A stretch of DNA of 64,000 bases from Neocallimastix lanati (nom. inval.) (GCA_016946835.1 JACVTC010000107.1:453501-517500); one strand, 5' to 3'. Shown: positions 10,128 through 23,526, counted from the stretch's first letter. Notes: generated by a model from the sequence alone, not told the origin. A program made the numbers and translations.

Positions 10128-11260
10128 ATTTTTTTTATATGTATTTTTATTTTTTTTTTTTTACTAGTTAATACTAAAAAATAGCTAGTGAGGATTATCA
10201 ATCTATCAATTCTACTGATTCTTTACTGATACTATTTAAAATAAAGAGCGATAAATTCTCTTAACATCATATAGATATAAAAAATGTATATATATAAATA
10301 TATATATTTTACGGCTTATTTGCTTCTTTTTATCAAACATTTACATTTCTGAGACATAATTTATTTATTATTAATTATATATGATATTGGATTTATTATA
10401 TATATTATATTATTTAAGATAAAAAAAATTAATTTTTTAGATTTTTTTTTTAAAAAAAATTTTTTTTTCACTTTTTTTTACCTTAATTTATGCAGAAAAT
10501 TGTAAAAAAAAAATCCGTCAATTAAAAAAAAATATATATATATATATATGTATATATATTAATATTCATTTGAGTTTATATATATATTTTTAAAAGTATT
10601 TATCTTTAAAAAGTCCATTCTTATTTCATCCAATAACCATGACAAAGATTACTTTATTTTTTTTTTAATAATCTAATACTTTTTTATTATATTATTATTA
10701 TTATTTTATAATTAAATATTTAATAAAGGAATAGCATCAAAATCTTGCTTTATAGGTTAATTTTTTATATATATATTATTATATTCATTAAAAAAAATAA
10801 TAAAAATAAAAATAAAAATAAAAATAAAAATAAAAATAAAAATAAAATAATAAAATAATATAAATAATATTATTTTTTTTATATTTAATTTTTTTTATTT
10901 GAATTTAAAACAATATTTTTCCATATTTAAAGCATATTTCACATGCACTTTAAAATGTTCATACATTTATTATACTTCATTTATGCATTGAAAACATCAT
11001 AAAAAAAAAAAAAAAAAAAATTCATTGAAAAGTATTTCTATACATTTATATACATATTTTTTTATTTTTTTATTTATTTTTTTTTTTTTTTTACTTTATT
11101 ATACATTTTTATTTTATTAATAATCACATCCACCATATACTCATATTTTATAAAAAATTTATTTTTTTTTTTTACATTTTACTTTACATTATTTTATTTT
11201 ATTTTATTTTATTTTATTTTATTTATATCAAATAGCAACTTATTAAAAAAAAAAAAATAA

Positions 11261-11300
<40 letters not shown>

Positions 11301-11984
11301 CTAAATTTAAACTTCTTTTTTCTTTTCTCTAATATAAACAATCTTTCAAAATTTTTAATAAAATTTTATTTTTACAATCGAAATATAAGCTATAAACTAT
11401 TTATTAAATAAATAAAAAAAAAAAAAATTAAATAAAGTATCAACAATTTTTTTTTTTTTTTTAAACTTTGAATTGACAGTTCATTCTTCTGTTATGACCA
11501 TAAAATGTTTAAAAAAAAAAAAAGTGGAAATATGATTAATTATATTATATTAAATATATTATATATATATAATTAACATTATTAATTTTTTATTTAAATA
11601 TTAGTATTTCTTATAATTATATCATAATATATATTTTAACTATTAACTATTTTAAAACTTTCTTATCAAATACATCAACAAACTCCATTGAATACTTTTT
11701 AACCTTTGATTACGAAGAACAACCATTAAAAAAAAAATAATTATTATTATCATCCATTATCATAATTAATAGAGATGGAATCAATTAAAAAAAAAAGTCC
11801 ATCATTTAACATAATTTAAATTTTATTTAAGAATAAAAACAACTGTTGATAAAAAATTAAAAATAAATGAATGAATAAATAAATACATAAATAACTAGTT
11901 TAAATTTTTAATCATTATAATATTCTTCATCTCTTTTTCATTTTCATTTTCTTCTAATATCTAATAAATTTTATATCAATAAAA

Positions 11985-12112
11985 TTAAATATAAAAAATT
12001 TAAATATAAAATATAAAAAATTTAAATATAAAATATAAAAAATTTAAATATAAAATATAAAATATAAAAAATTTAAATATAAAATATAAAATATAAAAAA
12101 TTAAATATAAAA
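11985..12112. repeat. short tandem repeat of an AAATTTAAATATAAAATATA type unit
   Basis: About five tandem copies of a 20-30 bp AT unit containing AATTTAAATATAAAATATAA, with length variation caused by an extra AAATATA block in later copies. Confidence 0.8.
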
Positions 12113-12846
12113 AAAACAGTTTAAAAAAAAAGTATTTAGTAATTAATTCAAACCAATATAAAAATTAAAATTAAAATTTATTTATCTAATATATTATTAT
12201 ATATAATGGATTTATACTGAAGAATATATTTATATATAATGTATTTAAATATAATAATATATTTATTTAATATAATTTTTATATAATTTTATATATATAA
12301 TAATATATTAATATCAATATTAATAGAATAGATTTAAATAGTATATATTTAAATAGAATACTATATTTCCAATGATAATTTACTTAATATATTATCATTA
12401 TATTATGCATACATATATTTTAATTAACTTTTTTTATTATACTTTTGTAATCTAATGAGTACACATAAAAGAACACATAATATGAAATATGCCATATATA
12501 TACAATCAATGATGTAAAAGAATTTATATATAAATAGAATATATTTTAATATATATAAATCTATGAGCTAATGATTAGAATAAATTTAAAATAATATATT
12601 CGCGTTTATATTTATATTTATTTTAATGTTTATTTAATGTGAAATTTTTAAAGAGCTCTGTTCTATGTATATATCACATAAATATATAATAATATTAAAT
12701 AAATTGTATAGATATTAGAATATATCATGTGTATTCACATGTTTTTGTTTTTATTTTTTTTTTTAATTTTTTTTTAATAAAAAAATATATTAACCTTTAA
12801 AAAAAAATAAAAAAGTTTTTTTTTTTTTTTTTTTTTTACATTTGAT

Positions 12847-12995
12847 ATTCATATTCATGTCAGAGCGCCAATGCTAATGCTGAAACACACAATAAGATCC
12901 GTCCAGTAGGGACAATTCTACCTTTAAAAAAAGAAAGTGAGTGACTACCTTAATATAGGGAGGGGGCTGAAACTAAGGGCGGTACACACTAGAAA
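12847..12995. other. GC-richer islet without an ORF
   Basis: About 150 bp of much higher complexity and GC content than its surroundings, with landmarks TCAGAGCGCCAATGCTAATG, GATCCGTCCAGTAGGG and GGAGGGGGCTGAAACTAAGG. It is bounded on the left by a long T run and on the right by an A run. No open reading frame of useful length crosses it on either strand, and it contains no tRNA B-box. It could be a non-coding RNA gene, a SINE-like insertion or a transposon fragment; I cannot choose between these. Confidence 0.4.
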
Positions 12996-13079
12996 TAAAA
13001 AAAAAAAATACTTTGTAATTGGCATTACGTTTAAAATAAAATTTATATATATATATTAAAATAAAAAGAAGATATATAT

Positions 13080-13480
13080 AAACATTTATTTATTTATTTA
13101 TTTATATATTTATTATTTATTTATATATTTATTAATTATTATTCAATTATTATTTATTAATAAATACTCTTTATTATTTATTATTCAATTTATTTATTAT
13201 TTATTATTTATTATTTATTATTTATTATTTATTATTTATTATTTATTAATAAATACTCTTTTTATTATTTATTATTTATTATTTATTATTTATTATTTAT
13301 TATTTATTATTTATTATTTATTATTTATTATTTATTATTTATTATTTATTATTTATTAATACACTTTTTTATTTATTTATGTATTTATTATTTATTATTA
13401 ATTTATTTATCTATTTATTTATTTATCTATTTATTTATTTGTTAATTATTAATTAATAATTTAAATTGAATCTTAAAAAT
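13080..13480. repeat. TTTA and TTATTTA array with embedded AATACTC units
   Basis: Tetramer TTTA runs grade into ATTATTT heptamers. TTAATAAATACTCTTT units at about 13155 and 13245 match the unit of the large satellite at 41055-41640. Confidence 0.85.
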
Positions 13481-13863
13481 AAATATTTAATTATTTATAA
13501 TTAATGATTAATAATAATTGATTGATTATTAGTATTGATGATAATGAATAATAATGGATATATATGTTTAACCTTCACAGCTCAATATCAAATCAAATAA
13601 ATTTATAATAGAATATATTTCAATAAACGTATTCAGCAATCTTTAATATATTTAACTAATAAACTTTTTTTTTTTTGTTTTTTTTTCGTTTTTTTTTGAA
13701 ATTGTTTTAAAAAAGGAATGAAAAGAAAAAAAAGAAAAAACTTTTTTTCTCCAATTAAAAAAAAAAAAAAAACTTTTCTAAATTTAAATAAAAAATTTTT
13801 TTTCAAATGAAGGCAACTTATAAAGAAATAAATTTTAAATTTTTAAACAATTAAATGGATATA

Positions 13864-13894
<31 letters not shown>

Positions 13895-14286
13895 AAGAAA
13901 AAAAGCTTATTCAATTATTAATTATTAATTATTATTAATTATTAATTATTAATTATAATTATTATTATTAATTATTAATTATGATTAATTATGATTATTT
14001 AATTTTAATTTTAAGTTAATAATTAAATATTAAAGTTTTTAAGAATATCTTTTTATTTTATTTCACTTATTTTAATATGGATTCTATACTATCATAATAT
14101 TATCTTTAATTTGGTTATTATCAAATGCTATTTAATGATTAGTGATAATAAAATTATTCATTATTAGTTAAAGTAGAATATTTAAAAACTGTTTAATAAT
14201 ATATCTTTAATAATAAACTAAATGTTATATATATAAAAATGAAGAAGGTTGAACAACAATAAAAATATAATTATTATTAATTATTA

Positions 14287-14318
<32 letters not shown>

Positions 14319-15632
14319 CATTCTTTCTTTTTAAAGAAAGACCCTAAAATAAATTTTTTATGTTAGCCTTAATTATTTTATTTTTTTTATTCTAAATATG
14401 GAATGTATCAAATTCAACCACTTCTGTTGTCATCATCATCATCATCATCATTTTTCCTTTTCCTAGTCATAAATTTAAAACGTAAAACAAAAAAAAGTTT
14501 AATTTAGCATAGGCCGTATTGAATTAAACTATGAGTTGATAATGAAAAAAAAAAAATTTTTTTATTATTATTTTTATTTTTTTTTTTTTTTTAATTAAAA
14601 AGATAAAATCATGAGTAGTATATTATTTTATTTTGTTTTAATTTTACTCTTTAAAATAAAATATAATAAAATAAAATAAAATAAAAGTTTATTTCTTCTC
14701 TAAAAAAAAAAGAAAAAAAAAAATTGGTATTAACATATATAAAATTTTTTTTTAATTTTTATTAATTATAAAAACTAATTTTATAAATAAGATAATAAAA
14801 AATAATAATTATTATAATATATATATATTTATTATTTTTTGAATATTATTAATTTTATTTTTATTATCATTTATGTTTTAATTCTTTTTTTTTTTTTTTA
14901 ATTGTGCTTTTGTTGGTATTTTTTATTATCTGTATATCTTTTATTTTTTTTATAAAAGATATATTTTGATTGATAGTTTTTTTTTTTTTGTATTATTTTT
15001 ATTATTATAAAAAAAATTTTTTTTTCTTAATCTTGTATGTTAATATATTTTTATTATTTAATTATATATTTAAAGTTAAATAAATAAGATAAAAAAAAAA
15101 AAAAAAGAGTTAAAATCTATATGATATTATTAATTTTTACTTTATTCATTTTACTTTATTCTTATTATTCTCATAATTATTATTTTATTTAATTATGATT
15201 AATTATTATTATTATTATTATTATTATTATTTTATTTTTTAATAATACTATACTCTTTTATATTACTTTACAATTTATTTAATTTTATTTTATTTTATTT
15301 TATATAGAAATTTTCACTTCATTTCATAATAAATTTATTTTATTTTCTATTTTAATTTTTATTAATTTTATTTTATTTTTACTTTTATTATCTTCAATTT
15401 ATACTAAACTTTATTATTAATTCTTTATTTCTTCTATTCTTTTTATTTTTTTTTTTTTATTTTTCCAAGAGAATAAATTTTATTTTTTATATTTTATATT
15501 TCATTTCATTTTATGTAAAAAAAAACTTTAAATGACAAAACTAAAATCAATTCAATTCAAATAAAATAAAATAAAATATAAAATATAAAAAATAAAATAT
15601 AAATAATAAAATATAAAATAATAATAATAATA

Positions 15633-15663
<31 letters not shown>

Positions 15664-16369
15664 TTTTTTTTTTAGCCTCTTTTTTTTTATATATTATATT
15701 ATATATTATAGATTCAATTTTATTTTTTTTTTTTTTTTTATTATTTTTTATTTTTTTTATATATAAAATTTTTATACATTTTATTTTATTTTACTTTATT
15801 TTACTTTATTTTTTAATTAAAATATTATAATATTATATAATATATTATTAATATTAATAGTATAATAAATTAAAAATAATTAATAATTAATAATTAATAA
15901 TTAAATAATAATTAGAATTGAAAACTTTTTTAAAATTAAAAAAAATTTTTTTTATAAAAGATTTCATAGAAAAAAAAAATTAGTATAAAAATGAAATAAA
16001 ATTCCTTAAAAAAAATAGAAATATCATTTATTTTTCAAGAATAAGAGTATTATTTAAATTATTTTTTTTTTATCTTTAATTGTAAATATTCAAACCATTT
16101 TATAATTGAAATAAACAAAAATAAAAATATATATTATATTATATTCTACCATAATTTATTTATATATATTATTAATTATTATACTAAAACTAATATAATT
16201 TTAATTTTTTATTATTTTTATTTATATATATATAATATTATTTTAAACGATAACAAAACAAAAAAAAATAATAATAATAATAATAAAATAAAACAAAACA
16301 AAACAAAAATAAATAAATAAATAATAAAAATTTATAGAACCAAACAAAAAAAAAACACAAATCAAAAAA
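13481..16369. other. gene-free AT-rich DNA upstream of the DM13-like gene
   Basis: No gene is seen. Contents are a (TTAATTA)-type run at about 13910-13990, (CAT)n near 14430-14450, an (ATT)n run near 15200-15230, (AAT)n near 15615-15662, repeated TTTTA blocks and homopolymers. The last 50 bases before the downstream ATG are A-rich, as expected of a 5' leader in this genome. No core promoter element can be assigned. Confidence 0.5.
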
Positions 16370-17059
16370 ATGAAATTTTTCACTTTATTCGCTACTCTCG
16401 CTTCTGTAGCTTACGCTCAATACTGTCCAATTACTGGTGGAAGTTGTAATAAGAGTAATGCTCCAAGTTCTCCAAGAGGAGGTGAATTAACTACACAATT
16501 TCTTGTTGATGGTTTCTCTTGTTCAGGTACTATTGAAGTCAATAATGAATGTCAATTTACTGTCAAGAATTTCCAAGTCGTTGCCCCAGGTTCTAAGGAA
16601 CTCAAGTGGTATGGTGCTGAATACTTAAATTCTGACAAAGGTGGTAACCTTCTTTCTAATGAACCAGTAGCTCAACTTGGAGGTCCAACCGATATCACTG
16701 TGGATACCGATCACAATCCATTCTGTAGAGCTTCTTTAATTGAACATGTTGGTGCTATCAGTTTAATGGATGAACAATATAGAGTAATTTGTTTTGCTGA
16801 CATTGGTGCAGCCTCTGGTGCCTCTAGTTCTACTGGTACTGGTGCTACTGGTACTGGTGCTACTGGTACTGGTGCTGGTGTTGCAAAAATTAATGGTACA
16901 CCTGTTAATTCATCTAATGGTAGTACCGGTACCTCCTCTAATCAATCTACTAAACCTGTTGGTAAGGTTAATAACAGTTCCGATGCTAGATCTTCTTACG
17001 TCATTCCATCCTTACTTTACGTTGCTTTATTATCTTTATTTTTATATATTCGTAATTAA
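16370..17059 (+). CDS. secreted DM13-like protein with Thr/Gly linker and C-terminal anchor
   Basis: The product is 229 residues. Residues 1-16 are a clear signal peptide (MKFFTLFATLASVAYA, then QYCPI). Residues about 42-146 form a compact Cys-containing domain. Its layout resembles the DM13 domain: G-T-I-E-V followed by QFTVKNFQV, the aromatic run LKWYGA, and a closing segment ending in YRVICFADIG. In DM13 proteins a beta-sandwich with a possible electron-transfer or redox role has been proposed. A Gly/Ala/Thr repeat (GTGAT units, about residues 151-163) and a Ser/Asn linker follow. The last 16-18 residues are hydrophobic (YVIPSLLYVALLSLFLYI) after a small-residue stretch, suggesting a GPI signal or a membrane anchor. 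Codon use is less AT-extreme than in the repeat genes, suggesting good expression. The DM13 assignment is by eye. Confidence 0.85.
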   Translation: MKFFTLFATLASVAYAQYCPITGGSCNKSNAPSSPRGGELTTQFLVDGFSCSGTIEVNNECQFTVKNFQVVAPGSKELKWYGAEYLNSDKGGNLLSNEPVAQLGGPTDITVDTDHNPFCRASLIEHVGAISLMDEQYRVICFADIGAASGASSSTGTGATGTGATGTGAGVAKINGTPVNSSNGSTGTSSNQSTKPVGKVNNSSDARSSYVIPSLLYVALLSLFLYIRN

Positions 17060-17224
17060 GTTATACTAATAATTACAAAATAATAATAATAACAATGATA
17101 ATAATAATAATATTAATTAATTCTAAATAGAAATAGAAAAGATATTATTTTTAGTAGTAATGATAAAAAAGAAATAAAACTCATAACTTATCTATACCCA
17201 AAGTTAAAAATTTTATTTGTTTGA

Positions 17225-17257
<33 letters not shown>

Positions 17258-18438
17258 TAAGCTAAAATATATATAACATAATAATAATTATTGTCTATAT
17301 AATTATTATCTATGGATATAACTAATTTTTATTTATCAATCTATTATAACAATATTATTAAACGGCAAATAATTTTATATTTATAATATTATAATATCAA
17401 TTGTTATCAGATATTTATAATAAAATAAAAGTGTAAATAAAAAAAAAAAAAAAGTGTTTTATTGTTGAATAATTTAATGTGTTTTTTTTTATAAAGAGTT
17501 ATTTATTAATGAAGATAATTTATAAATATGATGATTTTTTAAAAAAGTTATTTTATTTTTATTCATTGAAAATATTTTATATAAGCTAATTAGTAGTGAT
17601 TATTTTTATATTTGTTAAAATTACCCATAGACTGGAATTGTCAAAATTTAATAATATAAATATGAAGAGAAAAAAAAAAAATAATAATAATAATATCAAT
17701 AAATAAAAAAAAAAAAAAAAAAAAAAAAAAAGACTTTAATAATGTATAAACTATTTGTTCAACTCTAAGGATTCTTTTTTTAAAAAAAAGAAATTGTTCA
17801 TCCATTTATGCCATAATTTATATTTTATTATTTTAAATTACTTTTTTCTCATAAGAAAAAACAATTTATAAATTTCATTATTTAATATAGTAAAAAAAAA
17901 AAAAAAAAAAAAAAAAAGTAATTGAATTAAATTATTAAAAATTTCTTTTTTTTTTTTTTATTTTGAATTGTCATTTTAAATTTCATTGCCTTTCATAATA
18001 GTTTTTTTTTTATTTTTTTTTTCGTATATCTATTGAGATAACCTTTAAAATAAAAAATAATTTATACATATATATAGATACTATATATCATATATCATAT
18101 AATATAATATAATATATATATTTATATATTATAAAAAGATTAATTACTAATTATAAAATCATAATTATCCTATATAAATTATAATAATTATTATCATATT
18201 ATCATCATCCTAATTATCCTTATTATCATGTTCATCATATATTAAAACATGTGGTAAATACTTTTTTTTTTTTTTTATTTAATTTATTGTTTTTTTTTTT
18301 TTTTTTTTTTCCTACAAAAAATTAGATATAAAATTTGATATTAAAAAAAATTGAGTTTAACTTAACTCTTAATTTCTTAACTGTATCTACTTTATTTAAT
18401 TATCTATCTATCTTCTATAATTATTATAGTTAAATCAA

Positions 18439-18511
18439 TCAAAGATAGAGTTTAAAATATAAATCATTATATAGAAATGGATAGATTTGTTAAATAAACT
18501 CTATCTTTGAT
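18439..18511. repeat. 17-bp perfect inverted repeat
   Basis: ATCAAAGATAGAGTTTA at 18439-18455 is exactly complementary to TAAACTCTATCTTTGAT at 18495-18511, with a 39-nt loop. Related TTAACTCTATCTATCTAC strings recur nearby (about 18575-18597). The significance is unknown. Confidence 0.75.
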
Positions 18512-19989
18512 TTTAATTATATAGACTTAAAAAAAAAAAACTTATTTTATCTTATTTTATTTATTTAACTCAAACTATTTAACTCTATCTATCTACTTTT
18601 AATTATAATAATTATCTCTTAAACTATCTTTTTTTCTTTTTTTTTTTTTTTTAAAAAAAATTAATCCATTTTTAGTTACTCTATTTATTTAACTCTATTT
18701 TAATTAGGATTTTTTTTAAGATTTTTTTAATTATTTAATTATTTAAATAGTTAATTATCAATATATTTAAATAGTTATCAATATATTTAAATATTTATTT
18801 AATTATTTATTTAATTATTGTAACTATTTAAATATTTAATTATCTATATATTTAAATCATTTTCAATATATTTAAATATTTATTTAAATTTTTAATTATT
18901 TATTTAAATATTTAAATTTTTTAAATTTTTAAATTATCAATATATTTAAATATTTTTAGTGTATATAAAATTTAATTACCTATATATTAGAGTATATTTA
19001 ATTTAAAATTTTATATTTCTTTTATTTTTTTTTTTATCATTTAATGGATTTTTATATATTTATATTTATATATAATATTTTTTTTTTTATATAACATTAA
19101 CGTGTTTTATTCTAACATTAGTAATAAACATAAAACAATATTTATAATATTTTAAAAGAATTTATATATTTATACATTCATTTGTACATTTAACTATATA
19201 TATTTTATTATTTATAGTTAATATTTATATATTTTACGTAATTTATTTTATATTATTATATATTATATTATTATATATTTTATATTATTTTACATAATTT
19301 ATATTTTATATTATATATTTTATATTATTTTACATAATTAATATTATTATATATATTTTATATTATTATATATTTTATATTATTAATAATATTTTATATT
19401 TTATGCTTAATTTTAAGAAACTTTCCTATTTTATATATAGAGTAGAATATAACCTACAGTGAAACATCATCCAATCCTTCCATAATAAGATTTTATATGT
19501 ATATAAATATATTATATAGATATTCTTTTTAATAATAATTAAATTATTATGAAATATTCATATATTCGTACATTAATATTCATACATTTTATAAATTACA
19601 ATATTATTTTCTCGTTTTTTTTTTAGATATTTACAGAAAGAAAATTATTAGTTTTATGTTGTATTAAATATGTATTTTTTTTTTTTTTGTAATTAATAAA
19701 AGTATTTAATGTTAAAAAAAAAAAAAAAAAGGTGTGAAGACTCATCATGTAAAATTTATTAATTAAAAAAATAAAAAAATGGTTATTAATCTACATAATG
19801 TGTAAATTAAAATTAATTAGATGTGAATACATAATGTTCATAAATTTAAATTAATAAAAATACAAAATGTAATAATAATAATAATAATAATTAATAATAA
19901 TTAATAGGATGAGGCAGACAGACGTAAAGTGGAAAAGAAGAAGAAGAAATGAAAGGATTGTTTTTTTTTTTTTTTTCTTTTAATTTTTT

Positions 19990-20140
19990 TATAATTATTT
20001 TTATTAGTATTTTTATGATTATTTTTATGATTATGATTATTTTTATGATTATGATTATTTTTATGATTATGATTATTTTTATCATTAATTTTATTATTAT
20101 TTTTATTATTATTTTTATGACTATTATTATTATAATATTA
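19990..20140. repeat. (GATTATGATTATTTTTAT)n minisatellite
   Basis: Tandem 18-bp units built from ATTATTTTTATGATTATG run for about 150 bp. They produce spurious Ile-rich ORFs on both strands that I do not accept as genes. Confidence 0.85.
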
Positions 20141-22218
20141 TATGCTATTAATAATAGAAAATAAGTAGATTTAATCATTAAATAAAATTATATCATTTCT
20201 TTAATTGCTATTTTTTATTTCATTTTTTTTTTAAAAAAAAAAAAAAGCAAACATAGTAGAGGTTATCCGTAATTCTATAATTACTTTAAAAAAAAATTAT
20301 CCATATATAAATAATTAAAAAAAAAAAAAAAAAAAAAAAAAGATTTAATATTATTATTACTACAACTAATAATAATTGATTTAATTAAAAAAAAAAAAAA
20401 ATAAATATCTCTATAAATATTTATTACTATTATTATTATTATTATTATAATAAAATTAATTAAATGATTAAAATCATAATTGATGAATAATTAATGATTG
20501 ATTTAATTAATTAAAAGTTTAAAAAAAAAATATTAAAAGAATTAAAATTTTTAATATCTTATATATATATATAAAATTTATACAGAATGACACAGTTAAC
20601 ACTTTTAAATAATTTATTTTTATAATCTATTTAATAATTAATGTGATTAATTAATTATTAAATTAATTCCTTTTTTTTTTATATATATATATTTCTGTTT
20701 TTTTTTTTTTTGTCTGTTTTTTACTATTTTATTATTAATTATTTATTATTAATAGTATTATTATTTAATTAGTTTCATGATTAATTAATTAATTAATTTA
20801 TAATGATTAATTTTTATTTTATATAGTATTTTTATTTAATTATTTTTATTTTATTATTATTTTTTTTTTAATAAAATAATTAATTTTTATATTAACATGA
20901 ATAGGTATTATTTTGTTACAAATGATTTTAATTATTCCATTGAAAAATAAATACACTAAATTCCATATTCACTCCATAAATAAAATAGAACTATTTAAAA
21001 AAAGAAAGAGTGAGAGAAAAAAAAAAAAAAAGAAAGAGACTACCTTAGTTTAAAGCCTAATTCAAAAAAAAAATAATAATAAGATTCTATCTTATATACT
21101 ATCTTATTTTTTTTTGCCTTGAATAAATTACCTTGAATAAACTAATTATTTATTATTATAATTATCATCATTATTCATCATCAATTTTTTTTTTCTTTTA
21201 CTCATACAAAATAAAAAATAATAATAATAATAAATAATAATAATAATAAATAATAAAATGAAAGTTTTTTTTTAAAAAAAATTAAATTATGTGTAACGTT
21301 TTACTTTTTTTTTAAAAAAAAAAATTATCTCATTCAATAAATACAATATAATACTGTTTCATTCTTTTAATTTTAACTTTAATTTTATTTTTTATTTTAT
21401 TTTATTTTTTTTTACTTTAATTCTATAGACTTATTTTATTATTATTTATTATTTATTATTTATTATTATTTATTATTATTTTAAACAAATATTAAAAATA
21501 TAAAATAAAAAAAAATTTTTTTTTGACAGAATCCATAATAAAAAAATAAAGTTAATTAAAAAAAAATTTTTTTTTTTAATTAAATATATATATATATTAA
21601 ATATTTTTTATTCTTAATTTTTATTTTTATTTTTTTTTATATTATCATTTTAAATTATTTATTAATTATTATTGTTCCTGTTTAATGTATTAATTTTAAA
21701 TTTTTTTTTTTTCTTTCTTTCTTTCTTTTTTATTATAAAATTAAAGTTAATAATTCATTTATGATGTAAGAAAAAAATAATAATAATAATAATAATAAAA
21801 AGAATTCAATAGTTTTATATTAAAAAAATAATAAAATTAATATCATAATAGTTTTAATTAATTTGAAACTAAAAATCCCAAAACGGCAAACTGAAAATAA
21901 AAATAAATGAGGCATAATAATAACTGATAAATGAATAATAATATATGAAAATTATAATAAATGATGATAATAATAACTGATAATTAATAATTCTATAGTG
22001 TTTAAACAAGCAATTTAATGCTTTTTTTTTTTAATTTATTCATCAAGATAAAAAAAAATTTTTTTTTTATTTTAATAAAATTAAATAGTAATAATAATAA
22101 TAATAATAAATTATTTATTGTTAATAATAATATTATTTTTTTATATAATTATTTAATTAGTTATTTAATTTATTTCTTTTATTATAAAAATTAATAAGAT
22201 AAATGAAAGTTATTCCTT

Positions 22219-22576
22219 TCTTTCTTTTTTTTTTTTTTTTTTATTGAATATATATATATATATATTTTAATTATTTTTAATTAATCCTTCTCTCTTTAAT
22301 AAAATATTAAAAAAATTTTTTTTAATTGGTTTGATACATTTAATAAAAACGTAAAAAAAAAAATTGATTTATCTTTTTTTTTTTTATTTTTTTTTTTATT
22401 GAATATATATATATATATATATATAGTTTTAAGTTAATTTATTTATTTATTTATTATTTTTTTTTCTTTTCTTTTAATTAATCCTTTCTCTCTTTAATAA
22501 CTATTAAATTTTCTTTTAATTGGTTTGAAACTTTTAATATAAATGAAAAAAAAAAAAAAAAAATTGATTTATCTTA

Positions 22577-22590
<14 letters not shown>
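22219..22590. repeat. diverged tandem duplication, about 155-175 bp unit
   Basis: Two copies (about 22240-22380 and 22395-22580) share the same order. This is TTATTGAATATATATATATA, then TTAATTAATCC-T-TCTCTCTTTAATA, then TTTAATTGGTTTGA, then A-run plus TTGATTTATCTT. The second copy also carries a TTTA-repeat insertion. A third copy begins at its end and runs into TTTA repeats. Confidence 0.65.
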
Positions 22591-22631
<41 letters not shown>

Positions 22632-22818
22632 TTTTAAACTTAATTATGAAAGTAAAAGGAATACAAATGAAGAACAAAAAAAAAAAAAAAAAAAAGTATA
22701 TATATTAAAATTTAAAGTAAAATATGTTATGTATATATAGTATAAGTATAGTAATAGCTATAAATACAGGACGGAAAATTTTTCCTGATTCAATGACATT
22801 ATCTACTTTTTTTTTAGA

Positions 22819-22836
22819 GGGGGGGGGGGGGGGGGG
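22819..22836. other. 18-G homopolymer run
   Basis: There are 18 consecutive G, preceded by TTAGA and followed by AATAATATATA. This is striking in such AT-rich DNA. It could form a G-quadruplex-type structure, or it could be an assembly or sequencing artefact. The flank AGGACGGAAAATTTTTCCTG just upstream contains a small hairpin. Confidence 0.85.
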
Positions 22837-22875
22837 AATAATATATATATTTTCCTAAAAAGGGAGAGAGTAGAG

Positions 22876-23316
22876 TTTTTTTTTTTTTTTTTTATTCTCT
22901 CTCATATGGCAGTAATGAATCCTCATTCATTTTTTTTTTTTCTTATTCTCTCTCATATGGCAGTAATGAATCCTCATTCTTTTTTTTTTTTTTTTTTTTC
23001 ATATTCTCTATCTTATGGCAGTAATGAATCCTCATTCATTTTTTTTTTTTTTTTCTTATTCTCTCTCTTATGGCAGTAATGAATCCTCATTCATTTTTTT
23101 TTTTTTTCTTATTCTCTCTCTTATGGCAGTAATGAATCCTCATTCATTTTTTTTTTTTTTTCTTATTCTCTCTCTTATGGCAGTAATAAATCCTCATTCA
23201 TTTTTTTTTTTTTCTTATTCTCTCTCTTATGGCAGTAATGAATCCTCATTCATTTTTTTTTTTTTTTTTCTTATTCTCTCTCTTATGGCAGTAATGAATC
23301 CTCATTCATTTTTTTT
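22876..23316. repeat. 8-copy minisatellite with poly-T spacers
   Basis: Eight copies of a TTATTCTCTCTCTTATGGCA plus GTAATGAATCCTCATTCA unit are each separated by a T run of variable length (period about 50-60 bp). Copies 1-2 read CATATGGC and later ones CTTATGGC; copy 6 has AATAAATCC in place of AATGAATCC. The array ends in an A run. An ORF crosses part of it only because unit and spacer lengths keep frame. No protein homology is expected. Confidence 0.92.
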
Positions 23317-23411
23317 AAAAAAAAAAAAAAAAAAAAAAAGTCTATCTTATTAATATCTAAGACACTTAAATACATTTTTTCTCTCGAAAATGATGACCAA
23401 TGTTTGATAAA

Positions 23412-23442
<31 letters not shown>

Positions 23443-23526
23443 CTTTAAAGAATTACAACTTTAATTAATAGTATAAAAAAAAAATTAGTTGATAAATTAA
23501 ATATTTATAATAAATCATTATATCAT

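Larger units (their letters stand above)
8710..12846. other. gene-free low-complexity DNA downstream of the array
   Basis: I see no supportable gene. The stretch is A/T homopolymers, AT dinucleotides, (AAT)n near 9404-9434, a heptamer array, an (AATAAA)n-like tract near 10796-10850 and short tandem duplications. The last are listed separately where distinct. Confidence 0.6.
17060..22218. other. gene-free AT-rich DNA
   Basis: I find no credible gene over about 5 kb. The stretch holds A/T homopolymers, TA-rich runs, (AAT)n tracts and short inverted repeats. An AAATAAAAC near 17173 could be a polyadenylation signal for the upstream gene. Confidence 0.55.

Noticed and set aside
19891-20178. Ile-rich ORFs on both strands
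   Set aside because: Translation of the 18-bp minisatellite.
22876-23316. CRISPR-like repeat-spacer array
   Set aside because: The 'spacers' are poly-T runs of varying length, not unique sequences.
23015-23353. 112-codon ORF in the 8-copy minisatellite
   Set aside because: It is repeat and poly-T translated; no start context or domain.
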